The notes under the pieces were generated by a model that had not been told where the DNA came from, ran no database searches, and saw only the letters and a list, made by a program, of their open reading frames with translations. DNA of 64,000 nt, from the NCBI GenBank assembly GCA_003864495.1, contig ML133387.1, forward strand, positions 1,859,905 to 1,923,904. Reading direction: 5' to 3'. This document shows positions 36,701-49,600 of the stretch, one piece after another. This DNA is from Nemopilema nomurai (Eukaryota > Cnidaria > Scyphozoa > Rhizostomeae > Rhizostomatidae). Made by a program: the position numbers and the translations under genes. Positions within the stretch are counted from its first letter, which is position 1. Each line of letters opens with the position of its first letter.

Positions 36701-38160
36701 CAAATGTGGAGAAGTAAGTTTTGTGACGTAGAAGCAATCTAGAGTACCCGAAAACCTAAAAGCACTAGTTGTTTAATTGTTTCGTGCCGTCTCCCTTAAT
36801 TTTCTCTAGGCTATGCATCGGAATATGCAGCCTAACGATTAAGACATAAATGTCTATGCCCATAATGTCGACGTAAGAAATTTGCAGATCTCTAATCGAT
36901 CAGAGTTAACATTAAACTCATACGAGATTCTTTCGCTCTAGCGGAAAGGAGCTGAGCAATGCGATTTTCGAGTTGTACAAGTTACGCACGCGAAACTGGG
37001 ACTTTGAGGTAGGTCTTGGATTATTTAGCTGATTAGTTCTGATCAAAGATTTTGTTGATTTGTTAAGGAGTGTCTCTAAATTTATGCTTTGCAATCTTGA
37101 AATCGCAATTTCGCGGCTTGACAGTGACACGTGCGAAGTGTTCAACTGTTGTTGCTTGCCGTTCGGGATCTTATTTAGTTCCTGGCTGTTCCTATCTGAT
37201 TCGTCTAGTGGCTGCCAATCGAACTATGACATCTTCTTAAGCCTTGAAACGAGCCCGCCTCCTATCTTGCGATGAAGAAGAGGTTTGTTTGCGTTTGAAG
37301 GCAAACAGATGTGATAAATGAATCGCAGAGTTACTGTAGCAGGCAAGGCTCTTAGCTCGTGAGATTGACCCGTTGTGTGCAATTTGTTCAGGTGAATCAG
37401 TTGTGTAAACAAGAGACGACGAGATCGCCTGTTTTAGGCGCTTCCAAGTCTTGATATCTGAAGTGGCAAATCAAATATTTTAGAATGGACTCCAAATGCT
37501 ATGTTAGTGGTACCTTGTGTGTGCCTGGCTATTAACACATGTGATTCTTTATCGTTTTTTCAGGCTTTTCAATCCGATGCTGATGTCGGTTAGTATTTTT
37601 GAATCTATAATCTTTCTAAAGCTGCCTATTATTAGTATCAAGGCTTCTCCTTGCCATTTTGTTGGCAATTTTAAAAAGAAAATAGATATAACAGCACTCA
37701 CCTTGAAACCCACTTGCTTGTTTGTTGGTGAACCATTCTGCTATTTGCTGTCATAAATAAACGAATGAAGAAATGACCACATTGATGTAAAAACGGCTAC
37801 GAAATCATTTCAGATGCTGATTTTTTGCAACATTGTATAAACTTATCATTTTAATAAACAAATTGCGACGAAGAATCAATGGCCTATTATTCCCTCTTTC
37901 TAAAAGCCATGCCAGGAATTTTTAGGATAGTTTCGTAGCTTTTGCTCTCTGAAAATCTCAAGGCGCATGCCCCAAATCTAGTATATTAGAAGGTTTGAAT
38001 TCTTTGTATCAAATGCAAGAGCTTTCTAAAGCTTATTATCATTCCAGCGATTGCATTGTTAATATAAACCGATAGCTAGATGAATTTTTTCCAAACAACC
38101 CTTGCTTTTTTTCCAGATTGGAGCACATTTTGTGGTCCTGAAGACGTTGACGAAGAGTAA
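24777..38160 (+). CDS. PAIP1: PAIP1-like protein with two PAM2-MIF4G modules
   Basis: Nineteen exons: 24777-24933, 25766-26059, 26799-26962, 27845-27957, 28210-28327, 28688-28801, 28895-28938, 29435-29521, 30039-30105, 31773-31797, 32232-32357, 32837-33000, 33418-33530, 33952-34066, 35297-35407, 36592-36713, 36942-37008, 37564-37588 and 38117-38160. They total 2070 nt, or 689 residues, with every junction in phase. PAM2 motifs, which bind the MLLE domain of poly(A)-binding protein, occur at about residues 129-144 (SLNVGASEFVP) and 411-424 (SLNAAASEFVP). Each is followed by an alpha-helical MIF4G repeat ending in YKLHTRNWDRE or YKLRTRNWDFE. The tail is acidic (GPEDVDEE). Vertebrate PAIP1 links PABP to eIF4A/eIF3 and has one PAM2 and one MIF4G. 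The exon 1 donor could instead be three bases later. Confidence 0.85.
29101..29452. repeat. 87-bp tandem repeat forming most of an intron in the first MIF4G module
   Basis: Units begin with gatatactgattttg at 29115, 29202, 29289 and 29376, an exact 87-bp period. The first three are nearly identical. The fourth has an internal deletion and more changes, and it runs straight into coding sequence: its end ggggtgatggtatac aligns with gggggtgatgatatac of the other units. The intron runs from 28939 to 29434. Confidence 0.9.
30126..30172. repeat. 15-bp tandem repeat (gacctccattggatg) x3
   Basis: Three perfect copies of gacctccattggatg, with a partial fourth, lie just inside the intron after exon 9 of the PAIP1-like gene. 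The third copy is followed by gacctttaatc. Confidence 0.85.
32038..32102 (+). other. Possible alternative terminal exon of the PAIP1-like gene
   Basis: A strong polypyrimidine tract and acceptor (ctttttggcttttttgtag) precedes a short open stretch that joins exon 10 (phase 1) in frame. It encodes DTWGQRLPYHFTVVSSF, then a few residues and a TAG stop. If used, it would end the protein after the first PAM2-MIF4G module at about 415 residues. There is no transcript evidence and no clear poly(A) signal immediately after it. Confidence 0.3.
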
Positions 38161-41100
38161 GTACAAAGCGCGTTCTTTTTTACTGTTTACTATCCTCTCT
38201 CAAAAGTTTAAGTTCATTTTTGCCAAATAACAGGCCTTGCTGCTGTGGCTAAAACTCATTTCAAATGCCTGCTTTTGGACCACCCCAGTATTCTTTGGTT
38301 GACTACATCACCGCTCCATGAAAGTGTGTTTTGGTTGCCCCCTTGTTCAAATTTCTGTTTTTCACTGAAAATTCAATATTGCACTGTTATATTAAGTTTT
38401 TGCTTTATTTCTGAAAGCCAGAATGAATAAAGAGTTTCCAATATGTTTTTCAAATGTCGACGGCCAACCTCAATTTCCGTTCAACTGCCTGTGATTCAAC
38501 AAGATATTTTCGCCCATTTAGAGATGCAAACACAGTTAAACAGTTTTATGCCTGAAGTGCGAAAACTCATTCCATCGATTCTGACCAATTTGGTTCTCAA
38601 GCCTTTTGCAATAGAAAATCCCTTTTTTATTGACTTTCCTCAAGTCTATGCCTTTAATTGGTGGAAACCTCTTTGAATCGAATACAAAAGAATGAAAAAT
38701 AACTAGCATAAGTTCAAAAAGAAGAAGGTTTTATCCCTTTATCGGTTGAAGTGACCTCTGAAAATCTGCCTTGTTTTGAGTGGATCCTAGGCGAAGAGTT
38801 ACTCCGGCTTCTCTCTTGACCTACTTCGATGTAAGCTGGAGGTAATGGGGCTGATTTTCTGTAGACCATGGGACAATAAATTTAAAACTCCCAGTCACTG
38901 CATCCTTCGTAGAAAGTGCAAATCAAAAAATGGCCAGTTCTGCACACCACAGAATTTCTCTGCAAGTTATGAGGCATTATGTTGTGGTTTCTTCTAAATG
39001 CTCAGGTGCCCAGCTTGGCAGTATGTAGTCGCTCGATTTCTGTGAAGCATTGAGAGGATCCGCTTTTAAGTTGAGCCTTTGTTAGACAGTCACATTGCGC
39101 CTTGAATCTTATTGGCAAAGCAGACCCTATCTGTTACAGATGGTGTTAAGTTTTTGAAACAATGTAGTTTTTGTTTTTCTTCACACCTTCCGCTAACGTT
39201 GCTCATAGGATTATTTCAGTTGTTGTTTTTTGCGACATACGCAGTTGATTCGATTCTATTTATCATCTAAATTCAGGTCGTTTTTTCAGTCGAAATTTCT
39301 CATATTGACAATTTATCATTCAGAGACGACTATGAAGACTCGTATCTCAAGTTCTTGGAAGAGAGCGGGCAGATGAAATCTTCGGGTAGTTAGATTCCAA
39401 GAATAATCCAAGGTATTTGTTGTATTTCATTGACTTCCGTAGAATCGTGCATGTTCTAGCTATTCTGACAAAGATATCTAATGCACGATTACCATACACT
39501 AGCTTACATTTGCTGGAGGACACCTTCATGTCTCGAAACATCTTTAGGGTATTTCAAATGAAAATCTTTCTTCGTTTAGATTTACTCAGTCAGTTTTAGA
39601 GCAGATAGTTTATTGTATATAGTTTGTTTCATCAAAATATATTAGCATCTTAGATTTAATGCTGCCATTCAGGCATTTTTGCTGGTTGCTGGTTCGTTAC
39701 CCATACATCTTGATGAAGTATTTTCTAATCTGTAGAGAGTCGATGGAGGGTAACGGGCTAATTATTTGTGGCTGAGAGTCGTTTTCCCAACGGACATAGT
39801 GCCATTTTTCAACGCTTTTGTCCAAGTCATAGTGCTTTGACTGCGTGGTTAGCTTAAAGCAAACTGGTATATGTTTTTACCTTTGGTGCTGTACAGAAAG
39901 CTTTGGCTGAGAAAAGGGGGGATATTGCAGATCATTTGTAAATCAATTGTAAAATGTACCTTTTGTAAATCAAGTCGCTCACAGTGCTCAGTAAATGATC
40001 TATTGTCGCTGTATTGAACAGTAGCGGCCATTTTCTTTTCACTCTTTCCCGGGGTAGTGTCAGCTTTAGAACATATGGCTAAGATATAAGAACTTTAACA
40101 GGGGAATCGGGTTGTACCTAAATCTAACAGTCCACATAATTGTTGTTGCGCCATCACATTTCAGAATATGAAACAACCAATTTCAGGCTCTGGAACGAGC
40201 CACTGTTTTAGGTTGCTTACGTGCCATGGTATGGTACTTTAACAGTGATTTATGTTGTGTAATTGTATGTTATAAATCTTAACTGCATCTGGTGTTAACA
40301 AGTTAACATACGATTGAATTATCCATGTTTATTTCGCTATTGTATGAACAGTCTTTTAGGAGTCTTTGAGTATTGCTCTTGAGGATTCGTTTTCAATTGT
40401 AAAACTTTCTCCTAATTTCCGTATCGTGTATTTAAGCACAACATTTGTAGTTTGAGGAGAAAGGCCAATTGCTTGTCAAAATTTATCAAACAAGTCTTTG
40501 AATTGTGTCCACCGTTTTATAGACTCTATTTTTATTCATTGCATTAACCTTGCTTTAGCCAGGAAACTTCCAAGACCTTTGTTTTTTATCGATGACAAAT
40601 CAGGTTTTTCATCCGTGCGCAGTTCAAGGGAAGACTTAAAATATATGGTGGTTGAAGTTGCTACCAATGCCAGTCTGTTCATTGGTCGTGCTTAAGGCGT
40701 GTCAGGAAGCTACTTCAAGTCGTACACTAACTGCGTGGCATCTCACATGAAAACCTATGAGTAAAAAATACCTTCCTGGAGTCGCTCATATAAACGTCAT
40801 TACTATTAAGTACTATTTCAGATTCTTGCTTTCATCTATGTCCTAAAGAGAAGCCACGAATCTTATTTCCACGATTGTTCATCACGGTAACCCATACAAC
40901 TCGCTTCTAAAGCGGGTACCTTACATTGAAGAAGTCTTGTGAAAGTAAAAAGGCCGGCTCATCGTTGTGGCAATTCATGCTAAACAGCCAAGAGCCGGGT
41001 AGGATTCTTGTAGAGTACCAGGCTGGCTGACAATCAAAGCGAACAAGGACATGTATGTGTATTTTTCTGTTTAAAAAGGTCACTTTTGCGCAATGTTGTG

Positions 41101-44100
41101 TTTGTCTGCGAGCCCATATTCTCTTTGTTGGCTCCTTTGATATTTTGATCATACCTTTTTACGGCCGCCTGGAGCATGCCGCCCCCTACCTACACTGGTA
41201 TACTTTCAATAATTGCGTAATACTTGCGTGGCGTCTCTTATAAAATATCTCTTATAACAGTTGCGATAGGTAGCAAGGCGTCTGCTGTCTATTATCTTGA
41301 AATGTCCTTTATTTTGCGTTAGAAAAAGTTACCCAACGATACTGCAAATTTATATGAGGTTCTAATGTCATCATAGTTTTCAAGCATTCAATCTCTCAAT
41401 TTGTTTGCCAACGAGCCACGCTTTTCACTCTAGGTCAGATTCCGAACTTCACAGAGTACGCCTTGTCCTTCAGTTATAACCTCCGCATAAAATAGCCGTG
41501 GTTGTTGCAAACAAGCTTGTTTCAAAAACCATGGTAGATTTTTTAATTTTATCAGTGTTGATTGGAAACCAAAGAAGGTCAGAGATTGTTTTCGATCAGA
41601 AGCAACGGATTTTGACCTGCTGTCATGTCATGGTTTTATTTATTTTTACTTAATGGCTCCAGTTAGCAACACCAGACTTATAGCGACCCTGGTTTATGGC
41701 TGCAGTAACGTCAAAATCAAGCTAGCTGATTTGTTTCGATAGCAGTGCGACTATTTGCCATTCTAGCCTCTTTAATTCATATTTTATAAATTTTGCGTAC
41801 CAAATTAGCTGAATGAATTTTTTCTAGCGCAGAACGTTCTTTCACCGCCATTCCAATCGCTGTGAAAACCCATGTTCCTATAAATTTTTGATAATTGATG
41901 TGTGTTTGGTCGTTTATGACCCTCCCCTTACTTTACAAATCGAAAAAGATCGTGTTCCAGAAAAGCCCACAATTGTCTTGGTATTTTAAGGCAACAGCCT
42001 TCGCCAAGCTTGAAACGAGGTTGGAGACCCCACAACAGCGAACTGCCAAGCTGCGAATTAATTCTCCATGACCCCGAGCCTAGAACTGCATTCTTGAACA
42101 TGTGACGTCATTATGATATCATGACCTCATTTCATTATGACTTTCAATTCAAAATGCAGCTAAGGAGAGTTTGAACCTACGTGTTTCTCCCTTCAAGGAA
42201 CATTTTGTGTCCTTGCAATAATTGGTCACATCACCCTTCTCCCCTCTCGCCATTTCTGTTCAGATTTTGTTTTTGAATGTTCCCCGATTCATCAACCACC
42301 TTGTTGAACTCTGCAAGTATCTGGTACGACAAAAATTCAATGTTTCCCTTAGCTATCCGCGATCGTTTAGAAAATCTGCCAAGTTCTGCCTTGAAAAAAT
42401 TAACGTCTTCGAAACAAGAGCGGCTGCCTTTCTATTAGATCTCGGTCGAGTAATCCTTTCCATTGGCTGTTTAATCCTTCTAAAAATGGATGAAAATGGA
42501 TTTGTAGCCTTTCCAATTGCTCGTCCCAAGAGAGAACCATGTATTTGATCGCAGGATCAGCCAAGTTGTCTTCCAAGACTGTTTTCGGCTGCAAAGAGAA
42601 TCTCCAAAGTTTTCAATCTTCACGTAATTAGATTCCAAATTTGTCGCAAAACAAACCTTTCGCAATGGCTTGAATAAATTGAGTCACGTGATAAAAGAAC
42701 ACTTGGTTCCTTGGTAGTTTTCCACAAATCGTATTTTACTGTTAAAACCGCACTCTTAAGATCGACCCAGAAATATATGCAGAAGCTGTAATCTTTTTAA
42801 GTAGTGGTACTCTGTGAATCAACTTGTAAATGGTTGGCGGAACCCTATCAACAAGCAAGAGCAAAATTTATTGTATTCCTTTGATGCGACGCACTCTCTG
42901 TCTGGTTGCTTACAAAATCCAGTAAGAAATAATGGCAAACCAAAACTAAACATTTCGTATTAACGACGTTGGAGGCATTATATGGCCATTTAGCCAAGGG
43001 GTGGGACAATGCATAGCCCGCGGGCGACACGCGAGCCACGAGGCCACGGTCTTGATCCCCTTGCTAGCTGAACCGGGTTTTCTCGCATTATGGTCATAAC
43101 TATAATGTTTGAGGAGCTGATCATAGAGAAATGTCTATAATTGTATAATTACTAAATACCAAATGCATATAAACTCCATACATATATAACTGGACGCAAT
43201 AACAAAGCACATGTGTACGACATTGCATGGGCGAATTACATACGGGACTTGGTGGACATACGGGATACTAATTATGTTAACATTACAATAACGTGAAGAA
43301 GTGTTGTGATGATCTGTTTGCGATGGTTATGCACGTCGTCTACTCAGTGTATTAACTCGACCTTCATTTTGACGAGTGCCCTAAGTAATTACCCTTTTTC
43401 CCTTTAAACAACCACCAAACTCCCCTTCACGCTACTTGATTTTTTACAGAGATTGAGCATGTGCATTTGCTCGATGCTTCAGTTGATTTGATTTAGATAT
43501 TCAAATGGATGTGAATTACAGAGGATGAATGATATTCCAGAGTATATTGAAATTTCCCCCAAGCTAAGGCATGTAACGAATCGCGGAAGCTCGCCATTAA
43601 ACCCTGTCCACAGACAGCGTCCTTTATTTTTGTAAGTGAAAAAAATAGGTTTAATTACAATAGCACACACAAGAAAGCCTAACTTATAACACGTGTGAAC
43701 ACAGATAGACTTTAGATACTTTTATGCAGATATTTAATGCTACTGTTTAGTGGAGGTAACAATGTCCACATCTAGGCCCCTTTGTTAATGCCGAGAATTT
43801 GCAAATTTTCTACTTGCTTATCATATTTTGCAATATTTGTGCAAGAGTCCCCCATGCTATCTTTATAGCACTACAACACTGTAGAAGACAACCTTCTCTC
43901 GTCACCAAATCACCTGGTGTATTTTGACCAATGAGAAAAGTCCTACTCTGCCATCTGATTGATTTGCAACTGGACCATTGCAACTCAACTCATCCATTTG
44001 CATTTATCAGAAGCAGATCTGTCATTGTCAGTAAACAGAGGTGTAAAGCTTTTATCTTGCATCTATTCCAGAATTTTCAATTAAGATTGCATGTGTATGA

Positions 44101-44985
44101 TAACCAATTTGCTTAGGTTTATTTTATATAAGTTTATAATACAAAGTAATTAAAGGCAACCACATCTATTTCAACTGCGTCGAAGACACACAAAGATCTT
44201 TAATGAATAAAGCTAGAAGCATCGTTTCTGTTTAAAAAACTTTGGATTACCAAAAGTCATGAGTTTCTTTAAAAGCCAAAATAGATTTTCTACACAGCTA
44301 ACGCTCACTCTCCATTAATCAAACAACGATTTACATTTTGTAAAGTGATTGTTCAGTTTGAGCCGTCCCATCGAATCACTGTCCTTAGGCCGGCTGGAAA
44401 AACTGTGATAGGAAGGGATAATGCTAATTTTTTTGCAGTTGACCATTGCCGCTGTTTATAATCACACGAATACCGTCTCACAGTGTCTCCCTACAAATCT
44501 AATCGATGGCAATGTCAAATCATTTTATTGTCGTGCATATTTTTGAAGCTGGCAAAGTTTAGCAGTAGTGCTTTGCGGTCTTCATCCGTTATGTTTGATC
44601 AAGAAAGCACTTGTTCCTACAAACAAAACACGCAGACGTAAACTTCCACTTTCGCTACGATACCTGAGAATCATAAACGAATTCCTAGGTTAATCACTGA
44701 ATTGTATTTACACCATTAAATGTCGCGTGCCTCCATTTAACTCATCGCCCAGTGAAACAATAGGAAGAATGAAGCTCTTCAACAGCTATTGTTTTCGCTC
44801 CAAGGGTGCCTGATGCTATGTAGATTACGCCGCTCAGCTGGAGCCCTCTGCGAAGCGCCCCCGCACACCTTGCCTTTTTCAGCGTTAAAGGGGCCTTCCT
44901 ATTAGTGTCATTGTAGTTTGCATTGCTATTGATTATACATAGGAATGATGCACGTTATTCAAGAGAGGATTGATTGCTGCATTAG
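38161..44985. other. Gene-poor stretch after the PAIP1-like gene
   Basis: It begins with the PAIP1-like 3' UTR (AATAAA at 38426-38431; another at about 38876). The rest is AT-rich with frequent stops in all frames. A locally GC-richer patch near 42950-43080 may be a transposon remnant. The only coding-like segment is the minus-strand one at 42405-42585. Confidence 0.5.
42405..42585 (-). pseudogene. Isolated coding-like segment with splice acceptor, unassigned
   Basis: On the minus strand an acceptor-like gattctctttgcag precedes about 60 open codons: PKTVLEDNLADPAIKYMVLS, then WDEQLERLQIHFHPFLEGLN, ending in FRRR and a stop. Residue composition and helical heptad-like spacing look coding, but I cannot name a family. 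It could be a terminal exon or a transposon relic. Confidence 0.25.
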
Positions 44986-45350
44986 TTGGATATATATATA
45001 TATATGGTTAACTGGGTGGGGATTGATGTAATCGTAGGTTGCAGTTTAACACGAATGAGGAGACCTCCTATAAATCCAACTTCACTTCATTTAAACTATT
45101 TACAAGGTATATTTAAAGGCATAGCGAGATTATCCAGAGAAGTCAGAATGGTGTATTGGGCATCGTCAATGCCAATGGCTATACCTGTTTTTCTTTTTTT
45201 ACTTCCGATTCTGCATCGGTTATACTCGAAAAGGGTATTGCACCAGCTGGGATGGTTGTTAGAAGAAGCAACAGACCGATATACGGGGCACTTAGCAACA
45301 GACCGAGATACGGGGCACTTAGCAACAGACCTAGATACGGGGCACTTGTG
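44986..45350. repeat. (TA)n run and 27-bp tandem repeat x3
   Basis: A short (TA)n microsatellite lies at about 44990-45005. At 45267-45347 three 27-bp units (agcaacagacc... gatacggggcactt) stand head to tail with one to two differences each. They encode TDRDTGHLA-like peptides in one frame, but no gene context supports translation. Confidence 0.8.
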
Positions 45351-46262
45351 AGAGATGTAACGGGGCATCAAGATTTCTCTACTTCAAAGCTTTAGGTAAC
45401 CTTTATATTGATGATCTGGCTGCTTCTTTGGACAAGTGCTTCTTGAAATGCTTGTAGTGACAAAGTGAAACATCGTATTTAATTTGGCACTAGATGTTGA
45501 CCTGATTATAAAAGGATCCTCTCAATACGTAGCACATTTACCAAAACCCGAGACTGTTTATTCAATCAGAGCCAAACAAAGCTAGAAAATAGTATCAGAG
45601 CAATGCCTACCTTTATAATGTCAAAAGCAGACTACGTACTTATGCCAATGATGAGTATACTTCCTACCAGCCAAACTCCCCGTATCAACTTACACATTGG
45701 ATTAAATCTCTTCCTAAATGCCGTTGATTAACTAGCATTCTCTTAGAATGAATCTTTGCCACCAGTCATGTTTTTGTTCCGCGCACATAATCTGCTGCTT
45801 GACTTAATACCTTTAAACGCAACCTCTAGTTGTTCTAGCGATGATCGACTTGCACGTGCTCCCAGGAGGGTCATGCATGAGCACAAAGATTCGAAAGTAC
45901 GTGAAAATTAATAATTAATCGAGTTATTCCACCAATATTTGACAATCGTTTCTGTTTGCTTCAGGATGGCTCTCGTTATGAATGAGCACTGCATATGGAA
46001 AAGGCTCATAAGTGCATTCGATGCCGTGCTACCAAATTGGCATGTTTGTAGTCGAATTAATGTCGAAATTTAGGATTTGAAGCAGTTGGTCTTCAAGTAT
46101 TCTAAATTAATAATTTTCATTTCACAGTCTCATGTTTGACGGCACCAAAATTGCATAATCGGTGCCAGATCCACACGGAGATTGGAGGTTGAGAATCTGA
46201 AGAAAACTGACAACTTATCAAGCAACACCAAAGAAGACGATTTTGCCTGGCCTTGCGGGTTC

Positions 46263-46620
46263 TATGCTCACCCAGAGCAAGTTTTGTTGATTGGCAACTC
46301 AGACACTGAACGGGGACTACCATACATTGGTTTGATAGTGCTGACATGCCAACCGTATCGAAATTGCATAGTAGTTAATGCAGCAACATCATACAGCTTA
46401 AAAGAACATCCAGCGACACGTCTTTCTTTAGCAGCAAGTTCTAGAAAAGCAGCTTCTTCTTCAGTAGAGACTTTTGGTGTTCAATTGCAGTATTTGCTGT
46501 CGGACGAACTGAGATTGCCACTTCTAGTTGATTGGTCTCAACCCTTAATTGCTCAATGAACTTTTTCCGTATGGAGTGCTGATGACAAGACGAACGGATC
46601 CCCACAGAAATTCAAAGGTA
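46263..46620 (-). pseudogene. Frameshifted coding-like relic, possibly transposon-derived
   Basis: One minus frame reads ...HSIRKKFIEQLRVETNQLEV... and then continues to a stop near 46440. A second frame then opens with VSTEEEAAFLELAAKERRV and runs to about 46263. The two overlap around 46450, as expected of one ancestral frame broken by an indel. No family was recognised. A 125-codon plus ORF covering the same bases (46182-46559) is more likely its shadow. Confidence 0.3.
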
Positions 46621-49600
46621 AGAGCGAATTTCGGGTTCCACCTGTAGCCTTTTGATTTCCCGCATCATGGTGTATTTTGACAAAACCAACTGAGCCTGAA
46701 TCGACTTATTTGGCTTCAGTATTTCCAGGGCTTTCTTTCCTCTAGGCGGAGAAGGAGAATCCCTCTGACCTATTATGCAATACCTCTCTTTGCAATGTAA
46801 ATTTTGAGTGAAATATTTAGGCGCTCGTTTTTATACTTCTTTCGACAATACAGGGTAACATAGGCAAAATATGCATCCAAATATTCTTCTTACACTCTCA
46901 TCAACTTCATTCCAATAGAATTCTAGTCGCAGAACGACCAGGTGAACTCTCTACATGAAAACCCTTCAATACTGACCACCATCATTTCTTTCATTTATCG
47001 TTTGAGCATTTGTTAATTTTCCTAAATACGAGCTTCCCCGGCGCACATGTGACCTCCATTTTACGATAATGTGTACTGCACAGCATTAAAATCTCCAGAA
47101 ACTTTCGACTGATGCCTAGGGAAGAGTGTTTGGTAAACGGTTCCTCGATGGATCTTTCTTATAATAACTCGATTAGCGAGTCTTTGTGAGCAAGACTTTC
47201 CTCATAAAACCATTAGAAATCTCGCGATTCCTTTTCACCTTGAAAAACCGTATACCCTCATATTGGTATAAGCTTAATCGCAACTTGTAAAAGAGCAGGT
47301 AGACTTTTTACGTTTAGTTTTACATTTGAAGATCGCACCTTGCTTTACACACGAAGATCGCATGTATAAATCCAATTACTTCAACTAGCAATTTGGTATA
47401 CTTGCCATTCTTGCAATGGTTTTTTAACATTCATTTAAATCCCTATCCAATCATTTATAAACGAAAAATGTTGTGGGGCTGACCTCAACTATACCCTTAG
47501 CAAGACACCATTTCTTTTGAAAATGCAACTCGTTGATATTGTTTTCTCGTTTCTAACAAAACAGATTTCTTAGCGACTTAAGAAATGAAGTCGCTTAGAT
47601 TAAGCAAACCAAACCTAGATTCTTCATCGACTATTTGTATGAGCAATTCGTTTGAAATTCCCTTTTATATGAAAACCGCTCGCTTGATTTTTGCTTCGAT
47701 TCGAGCTGGTGAGTCGGCCAATTTTTTTTGTCCTTCAAAACCAGTGTCGATGTGCTTGGACTAAATGACTTTGAAGACACTCTGATCATGCTGCATGATA
47801 AAGTACAGTGACCCTGTTTACCCTCTTACAAAGACATGCAAGTCAAGGAGTCACTTGTTTGTCGATTTTACCCCGCGCTTTTCCCACGCATTTCCCGTGC
47901 TCCTGCGTTGATTTTAGATCGATTCACGTAATTTGCCCGCGTGAAACACGAGCATTCTACCTTCCTTTTTACTGCCAAGCGTTCTGGGACGGACAACCGC
48001 TGCTAGGCTGCAAAAGAACATTGCCTGTCAATTTGTTGCGTAATAGTTTGGTGCTGCATGAAGTGATCTTTGGCACTTTTCATCTCCTGCCTGCAAAACC
48101 TTCAAGTATTTCACCTACTGAGACCACGTTGAAGCGATAATTACGCACATCGCATGTAGTGGCGTTGTGTAATATGCCTCTTCACATTTCTGCAGCTAGG
48201 TATTGTTTACCATTCGGGGAAGGAGACTGGAGGCCACCGTAAGGGCAAACAATGCTCCTTTTAATTCACGTCAATAGCTCTTGAAGAACCTGTACTCAAG
48301 CGCTCAATAGAGACTTAGAGCACTTAAACGAGGCTAGCTTAAAGCTATTAGATGAAAGCCGCATGGTTCATCTCCGTGATCAAAGATACCCATCGCCAAT
48401 CCACTCCATTGTTTCGCTAAGGTGGACTGCTTCAAAACGCTTTTTTAGAAAAGCTTCAATTTGAATCCTCCATTTTCCCACAGCTTTTGGCAAGGGAGAT
48501 ATGAACCCCAATTCCAGCTCTCTTTGCTTGGTCTAGCTTCTACGAGCATCATTCTCCTCCGGGTATAAAGAACCTCAATATATGCACATTATACAACAAT
48601 GCCCACAAAGGGAAACAATTTCAATTTGCTCGACAATGAACTTTAAGGTGCATCAGAAAGCAATTTTGAGTTCACTTATATGTTGATGACTTCGTTCGAG
48701 GTACGCTTATAGAGTAGACACAAACTGCAAATAATTTTGTTTTGTTTCTCGTTTTATCATTCATTGCCCATTTGTGTTATTATTTTTATAGCTTTTATGT
48801 CGGTAGGCCCATTATCATTAACAAGCTCATTGGTCTAATGCTGCGAATTTTTATTGATAACTGCGAACCGGTTTTTTGCCACCTGTCAAACTTAATACTA
48901 TAAACAATGCTAAGCTGGACGTCGCTCATTTATACTAAGCAATCTGACTTTTGGAGAAACACAAATGTTCACACAAATAATATCTCGATGTTATAGATAT
49001 TCTTTATTCTTTTCACCAATATTTCACCAAAATGATAGTATAGAAATAAATATTACTGTTGCATGGCTTGCTTTGAGAGGGAGGGGCAAAGATGTTCTTT
49101 TGGGCAAAGTATTTCTTAGTTTTTTGCTCTCGCTTCTAATCTGATATCAGGACATGAATCGGAGATCTTAATTATATATTAAATACTAGATTCTTCATTT
49201 ATCCATTAGGCACCGCATTGTTCTATGATTTGCAAAATATCACTCATTAATAATCAGAAGGAAAAATGCTTACAGCTTAACCTAGAAGAATAACTTTTGA
49301 TTCCTTTTATTTATGCATGATAAACTTTCGATTGTTATTCAAAAAACTTCTAAAGATTATCGTTTCGAATTTGATCGCTATTGTTGTATTTTGCTTTTGC
49401 AACCTGGGGTTATTTTTCAATATAAAACTTCGACCCTACAATGATTCCACAGCCCTTTCCTCACTACCTGACAAAAGGTTAGCAAAGATACGCAGTAACT
49501 CGAGTGCTTCTTCAATCAGGTATTTGTGTGTGGAGAATTCAACCAAATGATCCAAATTTTCACTGGACAAGTCCCTTCATGAGTTAAGAGAGATAGTAGA

